Shown: piece by piece, positions 8,580 to 18,416 of the stretch
Numbering within the stretch: the stretch's first letter is position 1
Layout of the letters: each line of letters starts with the position of its first letter
From: Rubrivivax sp.
GTDB lineage: Bacteria; Pseudomonadota; Gammaproteobacteria; Burkholderiales; Burkholderiaceae_C
NCBI GenBank assembly: GCA_022842825.1
Contig: JALHOU010000008.1
Coordinates: 1 to 54,875, forward strand
Length of the DNA: 54,875 nucleotides
Reading direction: 5' to 3'
Notes under the pieces: model-generated
Databases searched by the model: none
The model's input: the letters and a program-made list of their open reading frames with translations, nothing else
What the model was told of the DNA's origin: nothing
Translations under genes and position numbers: made by a program

Positions 8580-11279
8580 TCAAGTGGGCTGGCTCGCGCC
8601 GCGCGCGCGCAGGGCCTTGATCCCCTGCTCGATGCGCTCGGCCACCTCGCGCTCGCGCTGCAGCGCGTGCAGCGTGTTCTGCGCCTCCTGAACAGTGAAG
8701 TCCAGGCGCGCAAGCTTCTCGCCGACATGGTCGATGACGGCGCGCTGCTCGCTCAGCATCTCCAGGTTGACGTGGATGTCGCCCAGCATGTTGGTGATCG
8801 TGCCGGCGCGCGCCTGCACTTCCTCGACCACCTTGCGCCGCGACTCGATCATCGCGATCTTGCCATCGGTGTCGGCGACACGGCCGAGCAGATCCTCGAC
8901 CTTGGCGCGAAGGTCGGTGACGTCGCCGCGATGTTCGGCGACGAACTGCAGGTCGGCACGGCTGCGGCTGCTGATCTGGCGGATGTTGTCGACCTCGGCC
9001 TTGACGGCCTGCACAAGCGCATCGCGGTCGGAGAGCGACCTGATCTTCTGGTCCACCATCTCGGCGCCGCGGTCGAGCTCGCCGAGCCGGGCTTCGAAGG
9101 CCGCGATCGTCTTCTCGGTCTGCTGCCATTGCGCACGACGCTGCTCGATCTGCTTGGCCATGGTCTCGGCGCGCTTGAGCTGGTCTTCGGCCACGTCGAT
9201 CTGCGCGATGGCGTCGCGTTGGCGGGCCTGCACCCGGGCCAGTTCGGCCAGCACCTCTTCCTTCAACGTGGAGGCGCGACCCAGGTCCTCGTTCACGGCC
9301 TGCACCTGCTTGAGGCGCTCGGCTGTCTCGGCCGCCTGCTTGCGGCCCAGCTCAACGAGTTCGGCGAAGCGCATCTGCTGTTCCTGCACGACGGCGTCGT
9401 CTTTCTTGATCGTCTCGACCAGCTGCTGCGACTTCTCGAGCGTCTGCATCAACCCAGTCACCTGCGCCGTCACCGGAAGCAGGCGGCCCTGCAAGGCCGC
9501 CACGCCGTCGAGCTTCTGCTGCGCGTCGGCCACCTGGGTGGCCAGGGCATCGCACAGGTTCTTCAGGCCTTCCATTTCGGCACGCAGCGCCAACTGGTCG
9601 GCGAGCTTGCGTTCGACCTCCGAGGTGACGACATGCAGGCCGCTGACACGCTCGTCGAGCTTCTCGACGAACTGCAGGCGCGCGCCGACGCGCGTGAGCT
9701 GCGCGTCCAGCTCCTGCGCCACTTCGCCGAGGCGCGCCGCAGTCCGGTGGCCCTCCTCGACCAGGGCCATCTTGCCCAGCACGGCGTCCAGCTTCCCGTC
9801 GAGGTCGGGCGTGCGGCTGAGCATCGTGGCCGTGCGTTCTGCGAACGACTCGAGCGCGGTGCGGTCGAGGGCCAGCTTGTCTCGCAACTGCACCGCTTCG
9901 GCATGGGCCTGGTGGAACTCCGCCAGCTCGCGGCGGGCAGTCTCGAGGTCCTTCAGCGACTGCTTCAGGCTCTCGTGCTGGGCCGCCGTGCGCTTGCCGA
10001 GCGCGTCGACCTCGCCCAGACGCTCGGCCAGCGCATCCAGGCCCGTCTGCTTGCGTGCCAGCTCCTCGGTCTCGGTGCGCAGCGTGGCGAAGGCCTTGCC
10101 GAGCGCATCGGCGCGCTGCTGCATCGCGGCCAGCGCCTCGTCCCGGGCCAGCACGTCCTGCACCCGGCCTTCGGTCTGGCCCATGGCGGCCGACAGTGAC
10201 TTGAGCCGCTGGTCGAACGCGTCGAACTCCTGCTTGTCGACCGAGAGCTTGTCGATCGTCGCGCGCAGGTAGTCGGCGAGCGAGCGCCCTTGCCCTTCCA
10301 GCCGGGAAAACTCGCGCAGAAACTCCTCGCGCGAGGCCGTGGCTGCCGCCAGCTCCTGCGTCGTGGTCTGGGCCAGCTGCTCCATGCGTGCGACGGCATC
10401 TTCCGAGCGCTGCATCTGGTCGCGGCCGTCGTTGAGCTTGGCGATCTGCGCGTCCATCGTCCACACCATCTCGTTCAGGCGCGTGGCTTCGATGACGGCG
10501 CGCTCGACGGTGTGCTTCTGCGTCTCGAGTGCCTTGGCCTTGTGGGAGACGTGCTCGGCGAGCGAGTTGAGGGACGTGAGGCGCTTCTCCGTGTCCTTGC
10601 TCAACTCCTGCAACTGCGCAAAGGAGGCGAGGCGGGCCTCGACATCCGACACGGCCGCCTTGGCCGACACCGAGTCACCATGCGCCTCGAGAGCCATCTC
10701 TCGCAGGCCCTGCATTTCCCGCCGAAGCTCCGCCTCGGAGGCACGCAGCGCCTCGAATTCGCCCTTCAGCACCGCGGCGCCACCGGCCGACTGCGCCACC
10801 TCGGTGCTGGCCTGCTGCATTTGCGCACGGAGCTGGCCGAGCCGTTCGTTCTCGCTGCGCAAGGTCTGGAGCGTGGCCTGTGCCTCCCGGGCCTGCGCGC
10901 TCAGCTCGTCGATCGTCTTTCGATGCTGTTCGAGGCCGCCGTCCGGCGCGGTGAAGGCCGAGGTCACGCGCCTGGCCTCGGCCACCTGATCGAGCAGCTC
11001 GCCCAGGCGCGTCTCGAGTTGTGCGACCCCGCGTGTGCGCTCGTCGACACCCGTGGCCAGCCCTGCGAGCTTTTCGACCTTCTGCGTCACCCGGTCGGTC
11101 TTGGCGCCGAGCTCGTCGATGGCCTTGCTCGTCTTGGCCAGCTTCTCCGTCGAAGCGGCGGCCTGATCGAGCATCGCGCGCAGCGTCGCGCGTTCGCTGC
11201 GCGCCTGCACGAGCAGCGCGTGCAGCTCGTCGTGGGCCTGCTTGCGGTCGCCGCCGTTGCGGAAGATCGTGTCCAACAT
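8580..11279 (-). CDS. Large coiled-coil protein of unknown function
   Basis: An 899-residue protein that is almost wholly predicted coiled coil: Leu/Ala heptads with abundant Glu, Arg, Gln and Lys from about residue 15 to the end. It has no signal peptide, membrane segment, Walker motif or hinge, so it is not a canonical SMC or RecN protein. The start MLDTIFRNGGDRKQ at 11279 is preceded by CGGAGCTCACG, a good ribosome binding site; the frame stays open to 12569, but that part lies antisense to the neighbour. Its C-terminal half is paralogous to the divergent gene at 11643-13268; the last 43 shared residues agree at 41 positions. A scaffold or cytoskeletal role is inference only. Confidence 0.75.
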   Translation of the reverse strand: MLDTIFRNGGDRKQAHDELHALLVQARSERATLRAMLDQAAASTEKLAKTSKAIDELGAKTDRVTQKVEKLAGLATGVDERTRGVAQLETRLGELLDQVAEARRVTSAFTAPDGGLEQHRKTIDELSAQAREAQATLQTLRSENERLGQLRAQMQQASTEVAQSAGGAAVLKGEFEALRASEAELRREMQGLREMALEAHGDSVSAKAAVSDVEARLASFAQLQELSKDTEKRLTSLNSLAEHVSHKAKALETQKHTVERAVIEATRLNEMVWTMDAQIAKLNDGRDQMQRSEDAVARMEQLAQTTTQELAAATASREEFLREFSRLEGQGRSLADYLRATIDKLSVDKQEFDAFDQRLKSLSAAMGQTEGRVQDVLARDEALAAMQQRADALGKAFATLRTETEELARKQTGLDALAERLGEVDALGKRTAAQHESLKQSLKDLETARRELAEFHQAHAEAVQLRDKLALDRTALESFAERTATMLSRTPDLDGKLDAVLGKMALVEEGHRTAARLGEVAQELDAQLTRVGARLQFVEKLDERVSGLHVVTSEVERKLADQLALRAEMEGLKNLCDALATQVADAQQKLDGVAALQGRLLPVTAQVTGLMQTLEKSQQLVETIKKDDAVVQEQQMRFAELVELGRKQAAETAERLKQVQAVNEDLGRASTLKEEVLAELARVQARQRDAIAQIDVAEDQLKRAETMAKQIEQRRAQWQQTEKTIAAFEARLGELDRGAEMVDQKIRSLSDRDALVQAVKAEVDNIRQISSRSRADLQFVAEHRGDVTDLRAKVEDLLGRVADTDGKIAMIESRRKVVEEVQARAGTITNMLGDIHVNLEMLSEQRAVIDHVGEKLARLDFTVQEAQNTLHALQREREVAERIEQGIKALRARGASQPT
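8601..8729 (-). repeat. Inverted repeat arm A (3' end of the coiled-coil gene)
   Basis: These 129 bp encode the conserved C-terminal 43 residues (HVGEKLARLDF onward to KALRAR). Read on the minus strand they match 13116-13244 on the plus strand at 118 of 129 bases by my hand alignment, and most differences are at third codon positions. The arms lie about 4.4 kb apart in inverted orientation. Confidence 0.85.
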
Positions 11280-11642
11280 CGTGAGCTCCGAAACCCTTGG
11301 AAAGTGTGCTGAAGAAATCTTGGACGCTGGCGTGCAGCGTGGCGGGCGCGGCACGTCGGCGCCCGCGCCGGCAGCCCGTTGCGCAGGCCATCGGCTGTTG
11401 TACTGCGGCCGATCCGTGCGCCAACCACTTGTTCGCGTGTTTGCGGCGCCGTCGGAGGGCAGCCGCGCGCATGTGTGAACTAGTAACCACCGCGATCCCG
11501 TCCGCCGCCGGGCAGGTGACCGTTCGTGACCGCGCGCGAAAGCGGAATGGAGCACGGCCAGTGCCCGCGTTTGCCCTGGTCTGGCCGGCGCGTGGCCGTC
11601 GCCGGGTGCCAACCTGTCGTACGCTCTGCGCCCCCAGCACCA
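11280..11642. promoter_or_regulatory. 363-bp divergent intergenic region between the two coiled-coil genes
   Basis: This gap separates the start codons of the divergent paralogues and must hold both promoters unless they are leaderless. I see no convincing -35/-10 pair, no terminator and no RNA gene. The minus-strand gene has a clear ribosome binding site at its inner edge; the plus-strand gene does not. An in-frame GTG at 11526 could extend the plus-strand protein by 39 residues. Confidence 0.4.
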
Positions 11643-13268
11643 ATGGCCATGGAAGCACCCTTCCACATCGTCGGCTGCGTCCTCTCTGCCAAGCCCGCCC
11701 CCGAGCTTGTCGACGCGTTCGTGGCACACATGCGCCGCGAGCGCGCGGTGGTGCTGGCGAAGAGCGCGCAAGGCGCCACCTTTGTGCGCTTCGGCGCCTC
11801 GGACACGAAGATCGTGTCGATGGCGCTGGAGGCGGCGCGCGCGGTCTCGGCGGTGCCTCTGCGCTTCGGCTTCTCGGTCGGCACACGCGAGCCGGGCGGC
11901 GCCGGTGCCGAGGGCCTGGACATCAGCACGCGCAGCGTGGTGCAGGCCAACGAGCTGGCGGCCGGCGCGGAGGACGGCGAAGTCCTCGTCTCGCCCCAGC
12001 TCGCCGTGTGGTTGATCGAGGCGGGTGTCGCGCTGCGTTCGAAGCAGGTGCCGTTGCCAGGCGGGCGCTCCGTGCCGGCCTGCCGGCTCGAACAGCACGC
12101 CGGCGCGATGCCGCAGGGCGGCCAGCCAGGAGGCCCGGGGGTGCAGACGATGCCCGCGGCAGCCCCCGTCGGCTCCGCTGAGACCCGGCCCAAGGCGCGG
12201 GCTGCCGGCGGCCTGGCTCCGCTTTCGCGGGCGCCGGGCGATGCCGACGCGGGCGAAGCCCATCCGGGCGCGGTGCGGCGCGCCGACGCCCTCGGCCAGG
12301 TGTTCGGCGCCCTGATGGCCCAGGCCGAAGCCATTGCCAGCCGGCAAAGCGAGCTCGAAGCGCGCCAGGATGCGGTGCTGAGCAAGATGACGCTGGCCGA
12401 CGAAGGCAGCGTTTCGGCCCGGCACTTGAGCGAACTGGAGTCCGAACTGGATGCGCAGGTGGCACGCGTCGAGGCGCGGCTGAACGTCATTGACAGGCTC
12501 GAGCAGCGCGTGGGCAACGTGCAGTCCGTGATCGCAGACGTCGAGCGGCGGCTCAGCGCCCAGCTGCACCGGCGCTCAGAGGTTGAAAGCCTGAAGGTTC
12601 TGTGCGACACGCTGCTGGCGCAACTGATTGAGGCGCAGCCGCGGCTCGAGGAGGTGGCCGCGGCGCAGCAGCGCCTGCTGCCGATGACCGCTGAGGTGGC
12701 GGCGCTCTCGCAAAGGGTCGAGGGCTCGTTGCAGGCCCTGGCGGGGTTCGAGGCGCGGCTCGACGAGCTCGGGCGCGGTGGCGACACGCTGGAGCAGAAG
12801 ATCGGGTCGCTCGCCGGCCAGGAAGCGCGGGTCCGGGCCCTGCGGGCAGAGCTGGATGGCCTGCGCGAGGTGGGCGAACGAAGTCGCGCTGACCTGCAGT
12901 ACGTGAGCGAACGCCAGGGCGAGCTGGCCGCGCTGCGCGGCAAGGTCGAGACGCTGCTCGCACGCGTCGACGAGACCGACGGCAAGATCGGCCTCATCGA
13001 GTCGCGCCGCCAGATGGTCGAGCAGGCGCAGGCCAGCGTCAGCCACATCACGCATGTCCTGGGCGACATCCAGGTCAAGCTGGAGCTGCTGAACGAGCAG
13101 CGGGTGGTTGTCGAGCACGTCGGCGACAAGCTCGCGCGCCTGGACTTCACGGTGCAGGAAGCGCAGAACACGCTGCGTGCGCTGCAGCGCGAACGCGAGG
13201 TGGCCGAGCGCATCGAGCAGGGCATCAAGGCCCTGCGCGCCCGCACCGGGGCGGGCCTGCCCAGCTGA
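11643..13268 (+). CDS. Cyclase-like domain fused to coiled coil, paralogue of the divergent gene
   Basis: A 541-residue protein. Residues 7-150 resemble a class III nucleotidyl cyclase homology domain: LRFGFSVGTRE near 73-83, ISTRSVVQANELA near 94-106 and GEVLVSPQLA near 112-121 follow the family order of beta strand, A-x-R/N helix and I-L-V-S strand. The metal-binding Asp residues and the G-D loop are not evident, so it is probably inactive or a sensor. A Pro/Ala/Gly linker (about 150-218) leads to a coiled coil (218-535) paralogous to the C-terminal half of the protein encoded at 8580-11279. The ATG at 11643 starts just before the domain; GTG 11526 is an alternative. Confidence 0.7.
   Translation: MAMEAPFHIVGCVLSAKPAPELVDAFVAHMRRERAVVLAKSAQGATFVRFGASDTKIVSMALEAARAVSAVPLRFGFSVGTREPGGAGAEGLDISTRSVVQANELAAGAEDGEVLVSPQLAVWLIEAGVALRSKQVPLPGGRSVPACRLEQHAGAMPQGGQPGGPGVQTMPAAAPVGSAETRPKARAAGGLAPLSRAPGDADAGEAHPGAVRRADALGQVFGALMAQAEAIASRQSELEARQDAVLSKMTLADEGSVSARHLSELESELDAQVARVEARLNVIDRLEQRVGNVQSVIADVERRLSAQLHRRSEVESLKVLCDTLLAQLIEAQPRLEEVAAAQQRLLPMTAEVAALSQRVEGSLQALAGFEARLDELGRGGDTLEQKIGSLAGQEARVRALRAELDGLREVGERSRADLQYVSERQGELAALRGKVETLLARVDETDGKIGLIESRRQMVEQAQASVSHITHVLGDIQVKLELLNEQRVVVEHVGDKLARLDFTVQEAQNTLRALQREREVAERIEQGIKALRARTGAGLPS
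13116..13244 (+). repeat. Inverted repeat arm B (3' end of the cyclase/coiled-coil gene)
   Basis: This is the partner of 8601-8729. It encodes the same C-terminal block with only E-to-D and H-to-R changes in 43 residues. Protein similarity continues upstream of the arm at a lower level, so the DNA repeat is the best-conserved end of a longer gene duplication. Confidence 0.85.
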
Positions 13269-13290
13269 GCCGGAGTAGTCCGGGCCGCCT

Positions 13291-14958
13291 CTAGAGCTGC
13301 TCCGGTCCCTGAACGGCGACCTGCTGCTGTACCTTCAGCGCTGCGCGTCCGAGCAGCGAGCGCATCGTCAAGGTCTTCGCCAGAGTGGCGGCATGCAAAC
13401 GCAGCAGCGCACCACGCCGCACCGCCCAGGTGGCGTCGGAGGCGCCGTCACCGAACAGCCACACCTCGTCGCGGTCGCCGGTCCACAGCAGTTGCGCGTG
13501 CATCCAGCGCCCGCTCAGGTACATGCGCACCCAGTTGCCCACCTGGAGGGAAGACAGCCACGCGCGGGCCGCCGCGGCGGCGCTCGAATCGTGGCCCGGC
13601 AGGTCGGCTGACGACTCGAGCAGCAGGTCGGCCGGCACCGTGTCCATGCCTGTGTCCATGACCGGTAGGTCGGCCATGCCACCAAGGGTGTCGGGCCCTC
13701 CCTCGCCGCCGTCCAGCACCTGATGCTCCAGCTTCTGCAGCACGCCGACCTGGGTGGCGGCGGCGGTGAGGCGACGCTGCAGCCTCTGGCGCAGGAAGTC
13801 CTCGGTCGCCTGCACGGCGCGGCGATAGATGACCGGTCGCTGGTCGGGTTCGGCGGCAATCTGCTCGATCAACTGCTGCGCCAGACGCAGCAGGCGGCGT
13901 CGCTCGGGATCCGCGCGGTCAGGCGCCATCTCGGCTTCGTAGGCGACGAGGTGAATGAAGCGCCATAGCGGATGGCTCATCTGGTCGAGCACACCCGCGT
14001 CGCGCAGCGTCAGTCGCATCGCAGGCCCGTGCAGCCGCGAGATGAGCATGATGACGTCGGGCGGCACGCGTTCGTCGGTGGCGATGGCCTCGAACAGGCG
14101 GCCCACCAGCTCAATGGCCTGCCGGTCAAGGCGGTTGGGCGCCTGCCGCGCAACGTCGATCCAGCTTTCGCGCCGCGCGCCGCCCTGCTGCCCTTCGTAG
14201 CGCAGTGGCGCACCATCGTCCAGCGGCGCGGGCATCGACTCGCGCATTCGATAGAGGTCCGGCGTATATGTGGTCTCCACGCCCGCCGAGCGGCGCGCGC
14301 CCGTGGTGGTGATCACCGTCCGGTGGCTGGCAGGCTCCACGCCCAACGCTTCGAGCCGCGTCGACGCCGCGGCGTAGCTCTGCCTCAGCACGGCGGCCAG
14401 CGGCGCCGTGGCCTGGCGCATGAAGTGCATCTGCCAGCCGCGCGAACTGGGCAAGGCCTGCGCCGCGGACCACAACGCCTTGGCATGCGCCTCGGGGCGG
14501 AAGGGGTTGTGGTCGGCAGAGACGTCGAGGTCGCCGACGAGCGCCGCCACATAGCCGCGCAACTCTCGCAACTCGTGTTCGGCGTGCGTCTTGACGTACT
14601 CGACGGTGTGCGAGAGCTCGACGTCGATGGCGACCTCGTCCTCTTCGACGAGGGCGAGGTTCATCGCGCGCACGGGCCGGGGCTGCGGGGCCGCGGGCGC
14701 CGGGGCTTCGCGCGCCCTGTCCTCGGCGGCCTGCTGGCGCAGGCTCTCCGAGTAGATCTCCGCCAGCCGGCCGCGGTGTGCCGTCAGTCCCCGGATGAGG
14801 TCGGATGTGGCGCTGCGGTCGGCGGCGCCGAGCTTGGCCAGACCGCGTCGAAGGTGATCGAGCGACCCTTCGACCACCTGGTCGAACAGCAGCGGCGCGC
14901 GCAGCAGTTCATCGTCGATGTACTGGATGAACGCTGGTGAAGGGGGGGGCCGCGCCAT
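13291..14958 (-). CDS. DUF1631 family protein
   Basis: A 555-residue cytoplasmic protein resembling the DUF1631 family, which is common in beta- and gammaproteobacteria. Landmarks are a helical N-terminus, the NPFRPEAHAKALWSAAQ segment, and a C-terminal part (about 480-540) with WVRMYLSGRWMHAQLLWTG and VWLFGDG, the typical family ending. Function is not established; a link to c-di-GMP or surface signalling has been suggested for some members, and nothing here proves it. The ATG at 14958 fits the start MARPPPSPAF. The gene converges on the coiled-coil gene ending at 13268, 22 bp away, and lies downstream of the groEL terminator. Confidence 0.7.
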   Translation of the reverse strand: MARPPPSPAFIQYIDDELLRAPLLFDQVVEGSLDHLRRGLAKLGAADRSATSDLIRGLTAHRGRLAEIYSESLRQQAAEDRAREAPAPAAPQPRPVRAMNLALVEEDEVAIDVELSHTVEYVKTHAEHELRELRGYVAALVGDLDVSADHNPFRPEAHAKALWSAAQALPSSRGWQMHFMRQATAPLAAVLRQSYAAASTRLEALGVEPASHRTVITTTGARRSAGVETTYTPDLYRMRESMPAPLDDGAPLRYEGQQGGARRESWIDVARQAPNRLDRQAIELVGRLFEAIATDERVPPDVIMLISRLHGPAMRLTLRDAGVLDQMSHPLWRFIHLVAYEAEMAPDRADPERRRLLRLAQQLIEQIAAEPDQRPVIYRRAVQATEDFLRQRLQRRLTAAATQVGVLQKLEHQVLDGGEGGPDTLGGMADLPVMDTGMDTVPADLLLESSADLPGHDSSAAAAARAWLSSLQVGNWVRMYLSGRWMHAQLLWTGDRDEVWLFGDGASDATWAVRRGALLRLHAATLAKTLTMRSLLGRAALKVQQQVAVQGPEQL

Positions 14959-15002
14959 GTTGCGCTCGATTATCCGATGCTCGCCTTCGTGCGGCTGCCA
15001 TG

Positions 15003-15032
15003 AAAAAGGCCTGCGCTCAAGCGCAGGCCTTT
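15003..15032 (-). terminator. Rho-independent terminator of groES-groEL
   Basis: A perfect 12-bp stem (15005-15016 with 15021-15032) closes a TCAA loop. On the minus strand it reads AAAGGCCTGCGC then the loop then its complement, running into a T tract at 15007-15003. It lies 59 bp after the groEL stop. The T run at 15030-15032 on the other side is short, so it works mainly for the minus strand. Confidence 0.9.
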
Positions 15033-15090
15033 GGGTCAAGCCATTCCGGCGAGCGGCCAGAGGGCCCTCAGCAGGCCACGGAGGCCGGAC

Positions 15091-16812
<1,722 letters not shown>

Positions 16813-16863
16813 TTAGGAGGTGGCGCGGGCGGCGGCTGGTGCCGCGGCCGCAGCCCGTGGGCT

Positions 16864-17157
16864 TTACTTCTTTTCGATCACGGCGAAGAGGTCCTCCTCG
16901 CGCATCACGAGCAATTCGTCGCCATCGACCTTGACGGTCTGGCCGCTGTACTTGCCGAACAGGACGCGGTCGCCCACCTTGACGTTCAGGGCGATGAAGT
17001 CGCCCTTGTCATTGCGCTTGCCGGGGCCAACGGCCGTGACTTCACCCTGGTCGGGCTTTTCGGCGGCGTTGTCCGGGATCACGATGCCCGAGGCGGTCTT
17101 GGTCTCGTTTTCGAGGCGCTTGACGATCACGCGATCGTGCAAAGGACGAAGCTTCAT
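16864..17157 (-). CDS. groS: GroES, 10 kDa co-chaperonin
   Basis: A 97-residue co-chaperonin that caps Gro[16 protein letters not shown] starts it and AEKPDQGEV forms the region just after the mobile loop. The ATG at 17157 is preceded by AAGGAGAT, which fixes this start over a longer frame reaching 17259. It is the first gene of the groES-groEL operon, under a CIRCE site about 120 bp upstream. Confidence 0.97.
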   Translation of the reverse strand: MKLRPLHDRVIVKRLENETKTASGIVIPDNAAEKPDQGEVTAVGPGKRNDKGDFIALNVKVGDRVLFGKYSGQTVKVDGDELLVMREEDLFAVIEKK

Positions 17158-17275
17158 TCCATCTCCTTCAATGAGTGTCGATTCGGGCCGAGGCGGCCAG
17201 TTATCGCGGGGCGCCAGCAAGTTGGCCCTCGCTGACATGTGCCTGGGCAGCGCCGCCAAAGGCTACTGCCGCCCA

Positions 17276-17302
17276 TTAGCACTCACATCGAGTGAGTGCT
17301 AG
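17276..17302 (-). promoter_or_regulatory. CIRCE operator (HrcA binding site) of groES-groEL
   Basis: TTAGCACTC at 17276-17284, a 9-bp spacer and GAGTGCTAG at 17294-17302 match the CIRCE consensus TTAGCACTC-N9-GAGTGCTAA at all but the last base. It lies directly downstream of the -10 element on the minus strand, where a bound HrcA repressor would block initiation. hrcA is not in this window. Confidence 0.95.
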
Positions 17303-17309
17303 CAGAGGC

Positions 17310-17337
17310 ATTATAGGGGTCGCCCGGAGGGGATCAA
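17310..17337 (-). promoter_or_regulatory. groES-groEL promoter, overlapping sigma-70 and sigma-32-like elements
   Basis: On the minus strand TTGATC (17337-17332), a 16-bp spacer and TATAAT (17315-17310) form a strong sigma-70 promoter. The same bases give CTTGAT and, about 14 bp on, CCCCTATAAT, close to the sigma-32 pattern CTTGAA...CCCCATNT. Dual heat-shock control by sigma-32 and HrcA is a reasonable inference. Confidence 0.75.
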
Positions 17338-17480
17338 GAGAGCCTTCCGTGTGTCGCAGACTGGTGGAAACCCTATGCTGCGCATGTGAGGCGCCGAAGG
17401 CCGCCCGACCGCGGGCTCGGCCAATCGGCGATTCGCGCAGGCTGCGGGGTAGCATGCGCCGGCAGCTTGAGGGAGATGCC

Positions 17481-18416
17481 ATGGCTGGTCTGCGGGAACC
17501 GGGAGTGAGGCGTGTGACGCCCTCCGGGGGCTGCGTCGTGGAACGGCGCCGCTGGCTGCTCAGCGCGGCCGGCCTTGCTGGAGGGCTGCTGGCGCCTGTG
17601 GCTCAGCCCGCGGCGGCGCAGGGTGCCGGGGCCAACGCGGCGCTGCCCATCTTCGACGCGCATCTGCACTACAGCCACGACGCCTGGGAGCGGCTCTCGC
17701 CGAAGGAAGCCGTGGCGCTGATGCGGCAGGCGGGGCTGCGGCGCGCGATGGTCTCGTCGAGCAGCGACGACGGCACGCAGATGCTGCACGCCGAGGCGCC
17801 CGACCTCGTGCTGCCCGTGTTGAGGCCCTATCGCACTCGTGGCGAGATCGGCACCTGGGTGCGAGACGAGAGCGTCGTCGCGCACCTGGAGGCACGGCTC
17901 GCGCGCCACCGCTACGTGGCGATCGGCGAATACCACGTCAGCGGCGAGGACGCCGACCTGCCCGTCGTGCGCCGCGTGGTGCAACTGGCGCGCGAGCGCA
18001 AGCTGGCGCTGCACTCGCATTCGGATGCCGACGCCGTCGAACGCCAGTTCAGGCAGGACCCACAGGCGCGCATACTGTGGGCACACTCGGGCTTCGACAC
18101 GCCGACGAACGTACGCGCAATGCTGCGACGGCATCGCAACCTCTGGTGCGACCTGGCGTTCCGCAGTGACCACGCGCATGTCGACGGCCAGCGCGGCAAG
18201 ATCGAGCCGGCATGGCGAGAGGCGTTTCTCGAATTCTCCGACCGATTCATGGTCGGCACGGACACCTTCACGCCGGAACGCTGGTTCTACGTCGGTGAGC
18301 ATGCGCGCTGGTCGCGCCTCTGGCTTGCCGACCTGCCGCGCGAGGTGGCGGAGGCGATCGCCTGGCGCAACGGTGATCGGCTCTTCGGCCAGACCTGGGC
18401 GGTAGCTCAGCGGTGA
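17481..18416 (+). CDS. Tat-exported amidohydrolase (amidohydrolase_2-like TIM barrel)
   Basis: A 311-residue metal-dependent hydrolase. A twin-arginine-like signal is seen at residues 22-45 (RRRWLLSAAGLAGG), ending near QPAAAQ. The metal-site landmarks are DAHLHYS with His61 and His63, LALHSHSDAD, ILWAHSGFD and a late Asp in MVGTDTF, in amidohydrolase order. GAGGGAGATGCC precedes the ATG at 17481; a longer frame upstream overlaps the groES promoter and is unlikely. The stop overlaps the next gene's GTG start. The substrate is unknown; periplasmic location is inferred from the signal. Confidence 0.78.
   Translation: MAGLREPGVRRVTPSGGCVVERRRWLLSAAGLAGGLLAPVAQPAAAQGAGANAALPIFDAHLHYSHDAWERLSPKEAVALMRQAGLRRAMVSSSSDDGTQMLHAEAPDLVLPVLRPYRTRGEIGTWVRDESVVAHLEARLARHRYVAIGEYHVSGEDADLPVVRRVVQLARERKLALHSHSDADAVERQFRQDPQARILWAHSGFDTPTNVRAMLRRHRNLWCDLAFRSDHAHVDGQRGKIEPAWREAFLEFSDRFMVGTDTFTPERWFYVGEHARWSRLWLADLPREVAEAIAWRNGDRLFGQTWAVAQR

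Noticed and set aside
11280..12569. Upstream extension of the minus-strand coiled-coil frame to 1329 codons
   Set aside because: The added part is antisense to the homology-supported plus-strand gene, has no coiled-coil character and ends in Arg/Ala-rich sequence typical of GC-rich shadow frames. A good ribosome binding site supports 11279.
13269..13305. CCGGAGTAG/CTGCTCCGG hairpin between the convergent ends at 13.27-13.29 kb
   Set aside because: The stem has an 18-base loop and no T tract on either side, so I do not call it a terminator.
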